Shown piece by piece: positions 33,320 through 42,052 of a stretch of DNA of 64,000 nucleotides (position 1 is the first letter of the stretch; each line of letters begins with the position of its first letter). This DNA comes from Carnobacterium_A antarcticum (GTDB lineage: Bacteria; Bacillota; Bacilli; Lactobacillales; Carnobacteriaceae). A program made the position numbers and the translations under genes. The notes under the pieces were generated by a model. It saw only the letters and a list, made by a program, of their open reading frames with translations, was not told the origin of the DNA and did not search any database. The stretch lies in assembly GCF_042658365.1 (NCBI RefSeq), contig NZ_JBHSQC010000015.1. One strand, given 5' to 3'.

Positions 33320-34246
33320 ATGAAAATAGCAATTGCGGGTTCTGGAGCTTTAGGTTGTGGATTTGGTTATATGATGCAAAAAAATGGAAACGACGTTACT
33401 TTGATAGACTTTTGGGAAGATCACATTAAAGCCATTCAAAAAAACGGTTTGACTATAACTGTAAATGGAAAAGAAGACAACATTGACATTCCCATAGGAA
33501 AACCTGCTGACATTAAAGACACATTCGATGCTGTGTTTATTTTCACTAAATCAATGGGCTTACGTCATATGTTAGAAGAAATTAAACACTTGCTGTCAGA
33601 AGATACTAAGGTTATCTGTTTATTAAATGGATTGGGACATGCTAAGACAATTGCTGAATACATTCCAGAAAAAAATATCATTATGGGTACGACTGTTTGG
33701 ACAGGTGGGCTAGATGCGCCAGGGAAAACACATTTCATGGGTGAAGGTCCTGTTGAAGTCCAAAATGCGGATATCAACGAAAAAGAAAGTACCCTTCAAA
33801 TAGTGAAAATGATGGCCGATAGCGGGTTGAACGGTGTCTATAGTCAAGATGTTCATTTTACAACATGGAGAAAAGCTTGCGTCAATGGCACAATGAACGC
33901 TTTGTGTTCCCTACTAGATTGCAATATTAAAGAGTTGTTCGCAACTTCTGAACATGAAGACCTGATCAAAGAAATCGTCAGTGAATTTTCTCTTGTGGCG
34001 GAAACTGAAGGTGTCCATTTAGACGTAGAAGAAACGGTTAGCTACTTGAAAGCGACAGCAGAAAAAGTTGGAGCTCATTATCCTTCTATGCATCAAGACT
34101 TGCAGAATAAACGTCTGACCGAAATTGACTTTTTGAATGGTACAGTAGCAAAAGAAGCAGAAAATAAAGGATTAAACGCTCCTTATAGTAAATTGATCAC
34201 TCAATTGATTCATGCCAAAGAAGATATTCTAGGCATCAAGCGTTAA
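33320..34246 (+). CDS. 2-dehydropantoate 2-reductase family (PanE/D-2-hydroxyacid dehydrogenase)
   Basis: 308 aa. Rossmann start MKIAIAGSGALGCGFGYMM, then FIFTKSMGLRHML and a C-terminal helical domain with WRKACVNGTMNALCSLLDC (the catalytic Lys region) and LTEIDFLNGTVAKEAE, all as in ketopantoate reductases. In lactococci a PanE homologue reduces branched-chain 2-oxoacids to D-2-hydroxyacids, so either pantothenate synthesis or keto-acid reduction is possible. No other pan genes are near, which favours the second. ATG at 33320 behind GGGGGA; a possible start at 33281 has no SD. Confidence 0.85.
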   Translation: MKIAIAGSGALGCGFGYMMQKNGNDVTLIDFWEDHIKAIQKNGLTITVNGKEDNIDIPIGKPADIKDTFDAVFIFTKSMGLRHMLEEIKHLLSEDTKVICLLNGLGHAKTIAEYIPEKNIIMGTTVWTGGLDAPGKTHFMGEGPVEVQNADINEKESTLQIVKMMADSGLNGVYSQDVHFTTWRKACVNGTMNALCSLLDCNIKELFATSEHEDLIKEIVSEFSLVAETEGVHLDVEETVSYLKATAEKVGAHYPSMHQDLQNKRLTEIDFLNGTVAKEAENKGLNAPYSKLITQLIHAKEDILGIKR

Positions 34247-34387
34247 GGCAAATCAATATGCTATCTTAAATAAGACAAAGCACGACCTGATACTTTTAGT
34301 TAATGAGAGAGTAGTCATGCCCGAATGGGTTTAAAATGGAAAGAATATTCCTGAATTGTAGGATTTATTTAATTAAGAAAACATCAA
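34247..34387. other. Intergenic region, no gene seen
   Basis: About 140 bases before the terminator; nothing supported. Confidence 0.35.
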
Positions 34388-34437
34388 AAAATAAGGAGTG
34401 AGGATAGATTATACTGTCTAATCTCCTTATTTTTTTG
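34388..34437 (+). terminator. Terminator after the panE-like gene
   Basis: AAATAAGGAG pairs with CTCCTTATTT, with an inner AGA/TCT pairing, followed by seven T. Confidence 0.85.
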
Positions 34438-34553
34438 GTTTTAAATAGCTTAATTTATTGCTTATTTTCTTGACAACTAAGCAAATAAAACGGAAAAATG
34501 TTTTTACAAAGGACTTATTAAACAACAAGACCATTCAATAGAGTATATATTAG

Positions 34554-34582
34554 TTGACAATATTTTTAATGTGACATACTAT
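34554..34582 (+). promoter_or_regulatory. ccpN operon promoter
   Basis: TTGACA and TACTAT with a 17-bp spacer, 38 bp before the ccpN start. Confidence 0.85.
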
Positions 34583-34619
34583 ATTGTGTATGTGATGGCT
34601 TATTGAAAGAGGGGAAACA

Positions 34620-35255
34620 ATGGAACTAAGCGAACGTCAAAAAGAAATTATTGAGATAGTAAAAAAGAATGAACCGATTACAGGGGAAAATATCGCTGGA
34701 TTACTAGGATTCTCTCGCTCAACGTTAAGACCCGATTTATCACTCCTGACATTAAGTGAATTGTTGATTGCGAAACCTAAAGTAGGGTACTTTTACAATG
34801 CCCATAGAGTAGAGCCATTTATAATAAAGGATATAAAGGAAAAAAAAGTAGAAGATGTTATGAGTGTTCCCGTAATCGTCAGCTCCGATACATCCATTCA
34901 AGATACTATAATAAAAATGTTTTTAGAAGATGCAGGCTCGATTTATATCACAGAACAACACCATCTTGTTGGGATCGTCTCTAGGAAAGACTTATTAAAA
35001 ACAGTGATGGGGAAAATGAATATTGAGGAAATACCGATTAGTATGGCCATGACTAGAGTACCGAATATTGCCTATGTACTTAGTGGTGACTCGGTTGAGT
35101 TCGCTACAAAAAAACTTTTAGAACATGAAGTTGATAGTCTTCCGGTCATAGAATCTACTGATGGAAATGGACCGAGGCCGTTAAAAGTAATTGGCAAATT
35201 TTCAAAAACTTTAGTTAGCCGCTTATTCTTGAACATTATCAATAATGAAATTTAG
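34620..35255 (+). CDS. ccpN: CcpN-like repressor (HTH plus CBS pair)
   Basis: 211 aa. N-terminal helix-turn-helix (ERQKEIIEIVKKNEPITGEN, GFSRSTLRPDLSLLT) followed by two CBS domains (VEDVMSVPVIVSSDTSIQD and FATKKLLEHEVDSLPVIE). In Bacillus, CcpN represses gluconeogenic genes and senses adenine nucleotides. Here it leads the unit with the PPDK regulatory protein and ppdK, so it probably controls the pyruvate/PEP step. SD GGGGAAAC is modest. 9 bp before the next gene. Confidence 0.92.
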   Translation: MELSERQKEIIEIVKKNEPITGENIAGLLGFSRSTLRPDLSLLTLSELLIAKPKVGYFYNAHRVEPFIIKDIKEKKVEDVMSVPVIVSSDTSIQDTIIKMFLEDAGSIYITEQHHLVGIVSRKDLLKTVMGKMNIEEIPISMAMTRVPNIAYVLSGDSVEFATKKLLEHEVDSLPVIESTDGNGPRPLKVIGKFSKTLVSRLFLNIINNEI

Positions 35256-35264
35256 GAGGATCAT

Positions 35265-36101
35265 ATGAAACCAGCAGCAATTTATCTTATTTCTGACTCG
35301 ATAGGGGAAACTGGTGAGCAAGTCGTACACTCTATCCTTTCTCAGTATTCGTTAGAAGTGGAGAACATCAAAAAATATACCCATATATTAACTAAAAATA
35401 TGTTAGATGCGGTGCTTATCAGTATCTCTCAAGAAAGAAATGTGGTTGTCTTTTATACATTGGTTCAAGAAGAATTAAGACAGCACTTAACTGATTTTGC
35501 TGAAAAACAGAACTTTCTTTTAGTGGATATCTTAGGAAACGGATTGGCTGCTATAGCGCAAGCGACCTCTTTAAAACCATTGGGAGAACCAGGCATCATC
35601 CGGAAAATGGATCGAGAATATTTTAACCGAATTGAAGCAATCGAATTTTCTGTTCGATATGATGATGGGAAAGACCCCAGAGGCATATTAAAAGCCGATT
35701 TAGTGATTTTAGGAGTATCTAGGACTTCTAAAACGCCTTTATCTATGTACTTAGCAAATAAAAATATTCGCGTTGCAAATGTTCCACTTTTTCCTGAATC
35801 TGAACCGCCAAAAGAAATTTACCAAATTTCACCAACTAAAGTTATTGGTTTGACCAATACTCCTGAAAAGCTAAACAGTATAAGAAAAGAGCGGTTAAAG
35901 ACTTTAGGATTGCCGCAAAATGCTAGTTATGCTGAAATGAACCGTATTTTGGAAGAACTAGAGTACGCTGATAAAATCATGAAAAGAATTGGTTGTTTAG
36001 TTATAGATGTCTCTAATAACGCCATAGAAGAAACGGCGAACTTGATTTTTGATTATATGAAAAAAACAAATACTGCTCTAATCAATAAAAATGAAAGTTA
36101 G
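35265..36101 (+). CDS. ppsR: Pyruvate, phosphate dikinase regulatory protein (DUF299)
   Basis: 278 aa. Start AAIYLISDSIGETGEQVV and the P-loop-like LGVSRTSKTPLSMYLA are the family marks. It is a bifunctional kinase/phosphotransferase that uses ADP to inactivate PPDK on the threonine next to its catalytic His and phosphate to reactivate it. Partner gene ppdK follows 74 bp downstream. SD AGGAGG overlaps the ccpN stop, so translation is coupled. The symbol ppsR (or yqfL) is by family. Confidence 0.93.
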   Translation: MKPAAIYLISDSIGETGEQVVHSILSQYSLEVENIKKYTHILTKNMLDAVLISISQERNVVVFYTLVQEELRQHLTDFAEKQNFLLVDILGNGLAAIAQATSLKPLGEPGIIRKMDREYFNRIEAIEFSVRYDDGKDPRGILKADLVILGVSRTSKTPLSMYLANKNIRVANVPLFPESEPPKEIYQISPTKVIGLTNTPEKLNSIRKERLKTLGLPQNASYAEMNRILEELEYADKIMKRIGCLVIDVSNNAIEETANLIFDYMKKTNTALINKNES

Positions 36102-36175
36102 TAATAATGATGAGTAGAAAAACGCAACGCATTCGTGTATAAAATAACAGATAAAAAAAGAAAGAGGCTGATAAA

Positions 36176-38800
36176 ATGACTGAAAAATACGTTTATAACT
36201 TTAATGAGGGTAAAAAAGAAATGAAAGAATTACTTGGCGGAAAAGGGGCTAACTTAGCTGAAATGACGAAGATAGCACTACCTGTCCCTTCAGGATTCAC
36301 TTTAACTACAGAAAGTTGTAACCGTTTTTTTGTTGAAGATCAAGTTATTTGGACTGGTTTAGAAATGGAAATCAATGATCATTTAAAAGAACTAGAGCAG
36401 TCGACGGGGAAAAAATTTTCAGACATGGAAAACCCGCTGCTTTTATCTGTTCGATCAGGAGCAGCTCATTCTATGCCAGGTATGATGGATACAGTTCTAA
36501 ATTTGGGGTTGAATGATCATTCGGTCATTGGGCTGGCTAAAGCAACGTCTAATGAGCGCTTTGCTTATGATAGCTACCGCCGTTTTATACAAATGTTCTC
36601 AGATGTTGTCATGGAAATCCCTAAAATACATTTTGAATCCATCTTGGAAGAAGCTAAAAGGAAGCAGGGAGTTGCATTAGACAAAGAACTTGATGGAAAT
36701 GATTTAAAAGAAATCGTTAAAAAATACAAAGAAGTGTATTTACAAGAAACTGGCGAAGACTTTCCGCAAGAACCCATGGTGCAGCTGATACTTGCTATCA
36801 AAGCAGTGTTTGCCTCTTGGAATAATCCAAGAGCAGTATTTTATAGAGAAATGCACGGGATATCTAAATTGAATGGTACTGCTGTCAATGTACAAGCAAT
36901 GGTATTTGGAAACAAAGGAGAATCTTCTGGGACAGGAGTAGCTTTTACTAGAAACCCTGGAAACGGCGAAAAAAAATTATTTGGCGAGTTTTTATTAAAT
37001 GCACAGGGCGAAGATGTTGTTGCAGGCGTTCGTACACCAAATGAGTTAGCAGAACTAAAAGATCTGATGCCCAAAGTGTATCAACAATTAGAAATAGCAG
37101 CAAAAAATCTTGAAAGCCATTACAAAGATATGCAAGATATTGAATTTACCATTGAAAATGGAGAACTTTTTTTATTGCAGACCCGAAACGGAAAAAGAAC
37201 GGCACATGCAGCCATCACTATTGCCGTTGATTTACACGAAGAAGGAAAAATTACTAAAGAAGAAGCTTTGTTAAGAATTGATCCCCAACAATTAAATCAA
37301 TTGCTGCACCCGAATTTTGACGAAAAAGCTGCCGCTCAAGCAACGGTTTTGGCAAAAGGGCTTGCGGCTTCACCGGGAGCAGCTTCAGGAAGAATTTATT
37401 TTACTGCTGAAGCAGTAGAAGCAGCCTATGAAAAGGGAATAAAATCTATTTTAGTGAGACAAGAAACATCTCCTGAAGACATCTCTGGGATGGTTAAATC
37501 AGAAGGGATTTTGACAGCCAGAGGAGGGATGACTTCTCATGCTGCCGTAGTGGCTCGTGGAATGGGGAAATGCTGTATCGCCGGCTGTACAGAAATGAAG
37601 GTCAATGAAGAGGAAAAGATTGTCAAATACAAGGGCGGCGTGTTAAGTGAAGGAGACGTTATTTCGTTAGATGGCACAACTGGGACCGTTTATCTCGGTG
37701 AAATAGAAAAAAGCAAGCCGACTTTAGGAGGCAAGTTCACCAAGCTGATGGAATGGATTGATGAAACCAAAACAATGGCTGTTCGTGCCAATGCGGATAC
37801 ACCAGAAGATGCGAAACAAGCCTTAGAATTTTATGCTGAAGGCATCGGACTTATCAGAACCGAGCATATGTTTTTTAAAGAAGGGCGAATTTCTTCATTC
37901 AGAAGAATGATTTTAGCTGAAACGGTTGAAGAGCGAGCAAAAGCGTTGAATGAGATATTGCCTATGCAAAAAAATGATTTTTATCAAATCTATGAGGTCA
38001 TGGGAGAGCTTCCAGTAACGATCCGCTTGTTAGACCCACCTTTACATGAATTCATGCCTGTTAAAGAAGAGGAAATTCGCCAGTTAGCTGAAACGATGTC
38101 CTTGAGTTTAGAAGAGTTAAACGGACGCATAAATGAATTGCATGAAGTTAATCCAATGTTGGGACACCGGGGGGTTCGATTAGGAATAACTTATCCTGAA
38201 ATCAGCAGAATGCAAGTAAGGGCCATTATGGAAGCTGCTTTAGAACATAAGTCGGATAAAAACAGCGACATTCAACCAGAAATCATGATTCCGCTTATCA
38301 GCGATGTAAAAGAATTGTCTTATATCAAAGCAGAAATAGAAGATGAAATCCAAAAAGTGTTCATTGAGAAAGGCAAGTCACTTGCTTATCACATTGGAAC
38401 AATGATCGAAGTTCCTCGAGCTGCACTGACAGCTGATAAAATTGCCGAGGAAGCCGATTTCTTTAGTTTTGGAACTAACGATTTAACTCAGATGGGGTTT
38501 GGTTTTTCAAGAGACGACTCTGGTGGTTTTATTTCGGAATACATGAATAAAAATATTTTTGAAAACGGACCCTTTGATACCATTGATCAAGAAGGTATCG
38601 GTCAGCTAGTTGAAATGGCTGTCGAGAGAGGACGCATCACCAAACCGAATTTCAAAATAGGTATTTGCGGGGAGCATGGCGGGGATCCTGCATCTATTGA
38701 ATTTTTCCAAAGACTGGGAATAAATTATGTCTCTTGTTCTCCATTCCGTGTACCCATTGCACGTCTGGCAGCTGCCCAAGCAGCGATTAACGATCGTTAG
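36176..38800 (+). CDS. ppdK: Pyruvate, phosphate dikinase
   Basis: 874 aa, standard length. N-terminal ATP-grasp domain (GGKGANLAEMTKI, LLSVRSGAAHSMPGMMDTV), central swivelling domain with GGMTSHAAVVARGMGKCC (Thr453 regulated, His455 phosphorylated) and C-terminal PEP barrel with GTNDLTQMGFGFSRDD and CGEHGGDP (catalytic Cys). It interconverts pyruvate, ATP and Pi with PEP, AMP and PPi. With CcpN and PDRP it forms a self-contained control unit. SD AAAGAGG before the ATG. Confidence 0.97.
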   Translation: MTEKYVYNFNEGKKEMKELLGGKGANLAEMTKIALPVPSGFTLTTESCNRFFVEDQVIWTGLEMEINDHLKELEQSTGKKFSDMENPLLLSVRSGAAHSMPGMMDTVLNLGLNDHSVIGLAKATSNERFAYDSYRRFIQMFSDVVMEIPKIHFESILEEAKRKQGVALDKELDGNDLKEIVKKYKEVYLQETGEDFPQEPMVQLILAIKAVFASWNNPRAVFYREMHGISKLNGTAVNVQAMVFGNKGESSGTGVAFTRNPGNGEKKLFGEFLLNAQGEDVVAGVRTPNELAELKDLMPKVYQQLEIAAKNLESHYKDMQDIEFTIENGELFLLQTRNGKRTAHAAITIAVDLHEEGKITKEEALLRIDPQQLNQLLHPNFDEKAAAQATVLAKGLAASPGAASGRIYFTAEAVEAAYEKGIKSILVRQETSPEDISGMVKSEGILTARGGMTSHAAVVARGMGKCCIAGCTEMKVNEEEKIVKYKGGVLSEGDVISLDGTTGTVYLGEIEKSKPTLGGKFTKLMEWIDETKTMAVRANADTPEDAKQALEFYAEGIGLIRTEHMFFKEGRISSFRRMILAETVEERAKALNEILPMQKNDFYQIYEVMGELPVTIRLLDPPLHEFMPVKEEEIRQLAETMSLSLEELNGRINELHEVNPMLGHRGVRLGITYPEISRMQVRAIMEAALEHKSDKNSDIQPEIMIPLISDVKELSYIKAEIEDEIQKVFIEKGKSLAYHIGTMIEVPRAALTADKIAEEADFFSFGTNDLTQMGFGFSRDDSGGFISEYMNKNIFENGPFDTIDQEGIGQLVEMAVERGRITKPNFKIGICGEHGGDPASIEFFQRLGINYVSCSPFRVPIARLAAAQAAINDR

Positions 38801-38895
38801 TTTAATCAAAACATAGGAGCAGAAGTTTTTTACAGGAATAAACAGGCCAAATGTTAGGTTTCCTAGTAGAAAATCACCCGAAAGAAGAAACTTCA

Positions 38896-38924
38896 TTGGA
38901 TCATTAGTTGATAACTGTTATAAT
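38896..38924 (+). promoter_or_regulatory. Promoter just before a terminator hairpin
   Basis: TTGGAT and TATAAT with a 17-bp spacer. The terminator-like hairpin at 38927 begins almost at the predicted start site, so it would be at the very 5' end of the fetAB transcript. Confidence 0.6.
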
Positions 38925-38926
38925 AT

Positions 38927-38957
38927 AAGCTGCTCTATCAATGAGCAGCTTTTTTTA
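38927..38957 (+). terminator. Terminator hairpin between ppdK and fetA
   Basis: AAGCTGCTC pairs with GAGCAGCTT, followed by seven T. Confidence 0.9.
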
Positions 38958-38999
38958 TGTTTACATAAACTGTTTTAAAGAAAACAAAGGAGGAGACAG

Positions 39000-39653
39000 A
39001 TGAGCAAACCGATTATTAAATTGACTCAACTGAGTTTTAAAGCAAATGATAACTTGATTTTAAATGACATCAATCTTTCCATTGAAGAAGGAGAATTTGT
39101 GACGATTACCGGACCATCTGGCAGCGGAAAAAGTACGCTTTTAAAAATAATGGCTTCTATGATCTCGCAAACGGCCGGCTCAATAGACTATCAAGGTAAG
39201 CGTCTGGAAGAGTATGATCCGATTGCGTACCGTAAAGAAGTTTCTTATTGTTTTCAGACAGCGGTATTGTTTGGGAAAACCGTTCAGGAAAACCTGTCTT
39301 TTCCTTATGAAATCAGACAAGAAACTTTTAACTCTGAAAAAGCCGCAGCTTATCTAATGAAGGTCGGATTGAATAAAACGTATTTGACAAAAAATATCAA
39401 CGATCTGTCAGGTGGGGAAAAACAACGGATCGCTTTAGTGCGCAATTTGTTGATTACACCCAAGGTTCTATTGCTGGATGAAGTTACTAGTGCACTGGAT
39501 GCGGAAAATCAATTTATCGTCAGACACTTGATTCGAGAAATGAATCAAACAGAAGGCATTACTGTATTGTGGGTCACACATAACGCTGACGAAATTGCAG
39601 AATCAGACCGTGTCATCCAGATTGTCAATGGAGAAGCGGAGGAAAAAAGATGA
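39000..39653 (+). CDS. fetA: ABC exporter ATPase, FetA-like
   Basis: 217 aa. Walker A GPSGSGKSTLLK, signature DLSGGEKQRIALVRNLL, Walker B VLLLDEVTSALD. The variant Walker B (DEV-TSALD) and pairing with a FetB-type permease match the FetAB (YbbL/YbbM) system, linked in E. coli to iron export and oxidative-stress resistance. Export of metal here is by homology only. SD GGAGGAG. Overlaps the permease gene by 4 bp. Confidence 0.87.
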   Translation: MSKPIIKLTQLSFKANDNLILNDINLSIEEGEFVTITGPSGSGKSTLLKIMASMISQTAGSIDYQGKRLEEYDPIAYRKEVSYCFQTAVLFGKTVQENLSFPYEIRQETFNSEKAAAYLMKVGLNKTYLTKNINDLSGGEKQRIALVRNLLITPKVLLLDEVTSALDAENQFIVRHLIREMNQTEGITVLWVTHNADEIAESDRVIQIVNGEAEEKR

Positions 39654-40408
39654 ATTTAGAAATCAGCAACACCTCATTGTTACTGGCAACAGGATTAGTG
39701 TTGGTTGCACTGGGGGTTGTTTACAAAGAAAAGCTTGATTTAGGAAAAGACATTCTATGGGGCGTTTTTCGCGCTGTCGTCCAATTATTTGCAGTCGGTT
39801 ATGTACTTGGATATGTTTTCAAGTTGGACAACACCATAGTCACGCTGGCCATGTCATTGGTTATTGTTTTTAATGCTTCCTACAATGCTGCTAAAAGAAG
39901 TCAAGGGATTCCGGGAGCGTTTAAAACATCTTTTATTGCAATTTTAACTGCGACTGCTTTGACATTGGTTATCCTGTTATTTTCAGGCTCCATTGCATTC
40001 AGCCCTTCTCAAGTCGTTCCGATATCCGGAATGATTGCCAGCAACTCAATGATTGCAATCGGAATTTGCTATCGAAATCTGAATAGTAAATTTACCGACC
40101 AGCGTCAGCAGATACTAGAAAAATTAGCACTGGGAGCGGACTTAAAACAAGCTTCCATTTCAATTGTCCGAGACAGTATTAAAGCGGGAATGTCCCCGAC
40201 GATCGATTCAGCTAAGACGCTTGGCTTAGTCAGTTTGCCAGGGATGATGTCAGGGTTGATGTTTGCTGGAGTTGATCCGACACAAGCCATAAAATACCAA
40301 ATCATGGTGACATTTATGTTGCTCTCAACGACTAGTATCGCTTCGGTTATAGCCAGTTATCGAGCCTATAAAGGTTTCTATAATGAACGAAAACAACTAA
40401 TTGGTTAA
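39650..40408 (+). CDS. fetB: FetB-like membrane permease (UPF0014)
   Basis: 252 aa with about seven membrane helices. RAVVQLFAVGYVLGYVF, FNASYNAAKRSQGIPGAF, PISGMIASNSMIAIGICYRNL and SLPGMMSGLMFAGVDPTQAI are signatures of UPF0014/FetB. Partners with the preceding ATPase (ATGA overlap). Confidence 0.92.
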   Translation: MNLEISNTSLLLATGLVLVALGVVYKEKLDLGKDILWGVFRAVVQLFAVGYVLGYVFKLDNTIVTLAMSLVIVFNASYNAAKRSQGIPGAFKTSFIAILTATALTLVILLFSGSIAFSPSQVVPISGMIASNSMIAIGICYRNLNSKFTDQRQQILEKLALGADLKQASISIVRDSIKAGMSPTIDSAKTLGLVSLPGMMSGLMFAGVDPTQAIKYQIMVTFMLLSTTSIASVIASYRAYKGFYNERKQLIG

Positions 40409-40417
40409 AGAAAAAAT

Positions 40418-40459
40418 GAGAAACAAGCCTGAGATTCTATTTCAGGCTTGTTTTTTTTT
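40418..40459 (+). terminator. Terminator after fetB
   Basis: AAACAAGCCTGA pairs with TCAGGCTTGTTT, followed by a long T-run. Confidence 0.93.
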
Positions 40460-40461
40460 GA

Positions 40462-40831
40462 GTGGATCAGGCAAGGAACGGTGCTTTACTAGAGGGTGGG
40501 AACCAAAAGGGAGCGACTCCAGATAGCATTCCCTACATACGTATTGACCTTACTGTTAAAGATCGATCATGGGCAAGAACACAAACTGAGTAAGCGATTG
40601 GAAGTTTCCTGTGATAACTGATTTATAATGCCTGTCTGGGAGAAGTATTAAAACGAATCCAGCAAATCTGAGGCAACCTTTAAACATTAGACCTAAAAAT
40701 ATAATTCTCTGAGGTTTTTTCATAGAAAGAGTATAAAATTATGTATTGGAATAAGTACGAATTCCTTTCAGTAGAAAAAATTAGTAGCAATATTTTTTTG
40801 TTTGATAGTGTTAACGTTAATTATTTTACCT
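40462..40831. other. Intergenic region with a possible coding remnant
   Basis: A 43-codon open stretch at 40462-40593 reads ALLEGGNQKGATPDSIPYIR and ends ARTQTE. It has no SD and I do not recognise it; it could be a worn gene end. The rest is AT-rich without a gene. Confidence 0.25.
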
Positions 40832-40860
40832 TTGAATAAATACAATGTTATGGTTATAAT
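40832..40860 (+). promoter_or_regulatory. Promoter of the lactonase gene
   Basis: TTGAAT and TATAAT with a 17-bp spacer. A weak cre-like CAGAAAGCGTTTTTTG follows at 40874-40889. Confidence 0.8.
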
Positions 40861-40906
40861 CGATTCGGAATAGCAGAAAGCGTTTTTTGACAAAAGGAGG
40901 ATATAG

Positions 40907-41773
40907 ATGGATACTTTGGATTTTTATAATATGAGATTGACTTGGATGGATGGTGGAATCACCTCAATGGATGGTGGAGCGATGTTTGGCGTTGTACCTA
41001 AGCCATTGTGGTCGCGTAAATATCCATTTAACGAAAAAAACCAAATTGAATTACCGACGGATTCGATACTTATTCAATATCAAGGCAAAAACTATATGAT
41101 CGATGCTGGAGTAGGGAAAGGAAAGCTGACAGATAGACAAAAACGCAATTTTGGAGTAAGAGAAGAGACAGAAATACAACAAAGTCTAGCTGAAGTAGGT
41201 CTAACAGTTGAGGATATAGATTTCTTATTGATGACTCATTTGCATTTCGATCATGCAGGCGGCTTGACGCATATTGAAAATGAAGAATTGGTTTCTACTT
41301 TTCCTAACGCGACTATCTATGTTAATGCAATTGAATGGGACGAGATAAGAAATCCGAATATTCGCTCTAAAAGTACTTACTGGAAAGAAAACTGGGAGCC
41401 TATTCAACACCAGGTCACAACGTATCAGGATTCGTTTGAAGTTGTTCCGGGAATTGAGATGATTCATACCGGAGGCCACAGTGCGGGACATGCAATTATC
41501 AAGTTGACACAAGAAAATGAAACCATGCTTCATATGGCAGACATTATGCCAACACATGCTCACCAAAATCCGTTATGGGTGTTAGCTTACGATGATTACC
41601 CAATGACTTCTGTCTTTAGCAAAGAAAAATGGATGAAAGAAGCGTATGAGAACCAATACAGCTTTGTTTTTTATCACGATGCATATTACCGGATGATGAA
41701 ATGGGATAAAACAGGTAAAGAAGTAGTAGATTCTTTAAAAAGAAGTAAAAAAGCTTATATTACATTTGATTAA
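40907..41773 (+). CDS. Metallo-beta-lactamase fold hydrolase, YtnP-like lactonase
   Basis: 288 aa. The metal motif THLHFDHAGG (His111, His113, Asp115, His116), a later His in HTGGHSAGH and Asp in HMADIMPTHAH complete a two-zinc site. The start LDFYNMRLTWMDGGITSMDG and the segment GAMFGVVPKPLW match YtnP-type proteins, reported to open acyl-homoserine-lactone rings. The true substrate here is unknown. Monocistronic, with its own promoter and terminator. SD AAGGAGG. Confidence 0.82.
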   Translation: MDTLDFYNMRLTWMDGGITSMDGGAMFGVVPKPLWSRKYPFNEKNQIELPTDSILIQYQGKNYMIDAGVGKGKLTDRQKRNFGVREETEIQQSLAEVGLTVEDIDFLLMTHLHFDHAGGLTHIENEELVSTFPNATIYVNAIEWDEIRNPNIRSKSTYWKENWEPIQHQVTTYQDSFEVVPGIEMIHTGGHSAGHAIIKLTQENETMLHMADIMPTHAHQNPLWVLAYDDYPMTSVFSKEKWMKEAYENQYSFVFYHDAYYRMMKWDKTGKEVVDSLKRSKKAYITFD

Positions 41774-41779
41774 ATGAAG

Positions 41780-41834
41780 TAGCGCTAGTTGAATACTGAT
41801 TTGTTTAAATCCGTATTCAATTAGTGCTTTTTTT
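41780..41834 (+). terminator. Terminator after the lactonase gene
   Basis: AGCGCTAGTTGAATAC pairs with GTATTCAATTAGTGCT (with inner GATT/AATC), followed by seven T. Confidence 0.88.
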
Positions 41835-41999
41835 AGTCTTTTTTTAAAAAAATAGAATTAAAGATATTGAAAATTTTGGTGAGGATAAGTAGAGGAAGTT
41901 AGAATAAATAAGTACATTCAAGAAGGATATAACTTTTACTTATATATTCTATAATTATAGGTAAGTAGACGGAAGTTGAAGAATGCCTTAAATTAAGTG

Positions 42000-42014
42000 T
42001 TGTAAGCGGTTCAA
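42000..42014 (+). promoter_or_regulatory. cre-like site before acyl-CoA dehydrogenase
   Basis: TTGTAAGCGGTTCAA; good left half TGTAAGCG. About 40 bp before the start codon. TATAAT at about 41950 could be the -10, but no matching -35 was found. Confidence 0.5.
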
Positions 42015-42052
42015 GAAAATAAGTCTATTAAAACAACTAAGGGGAGAATAAA

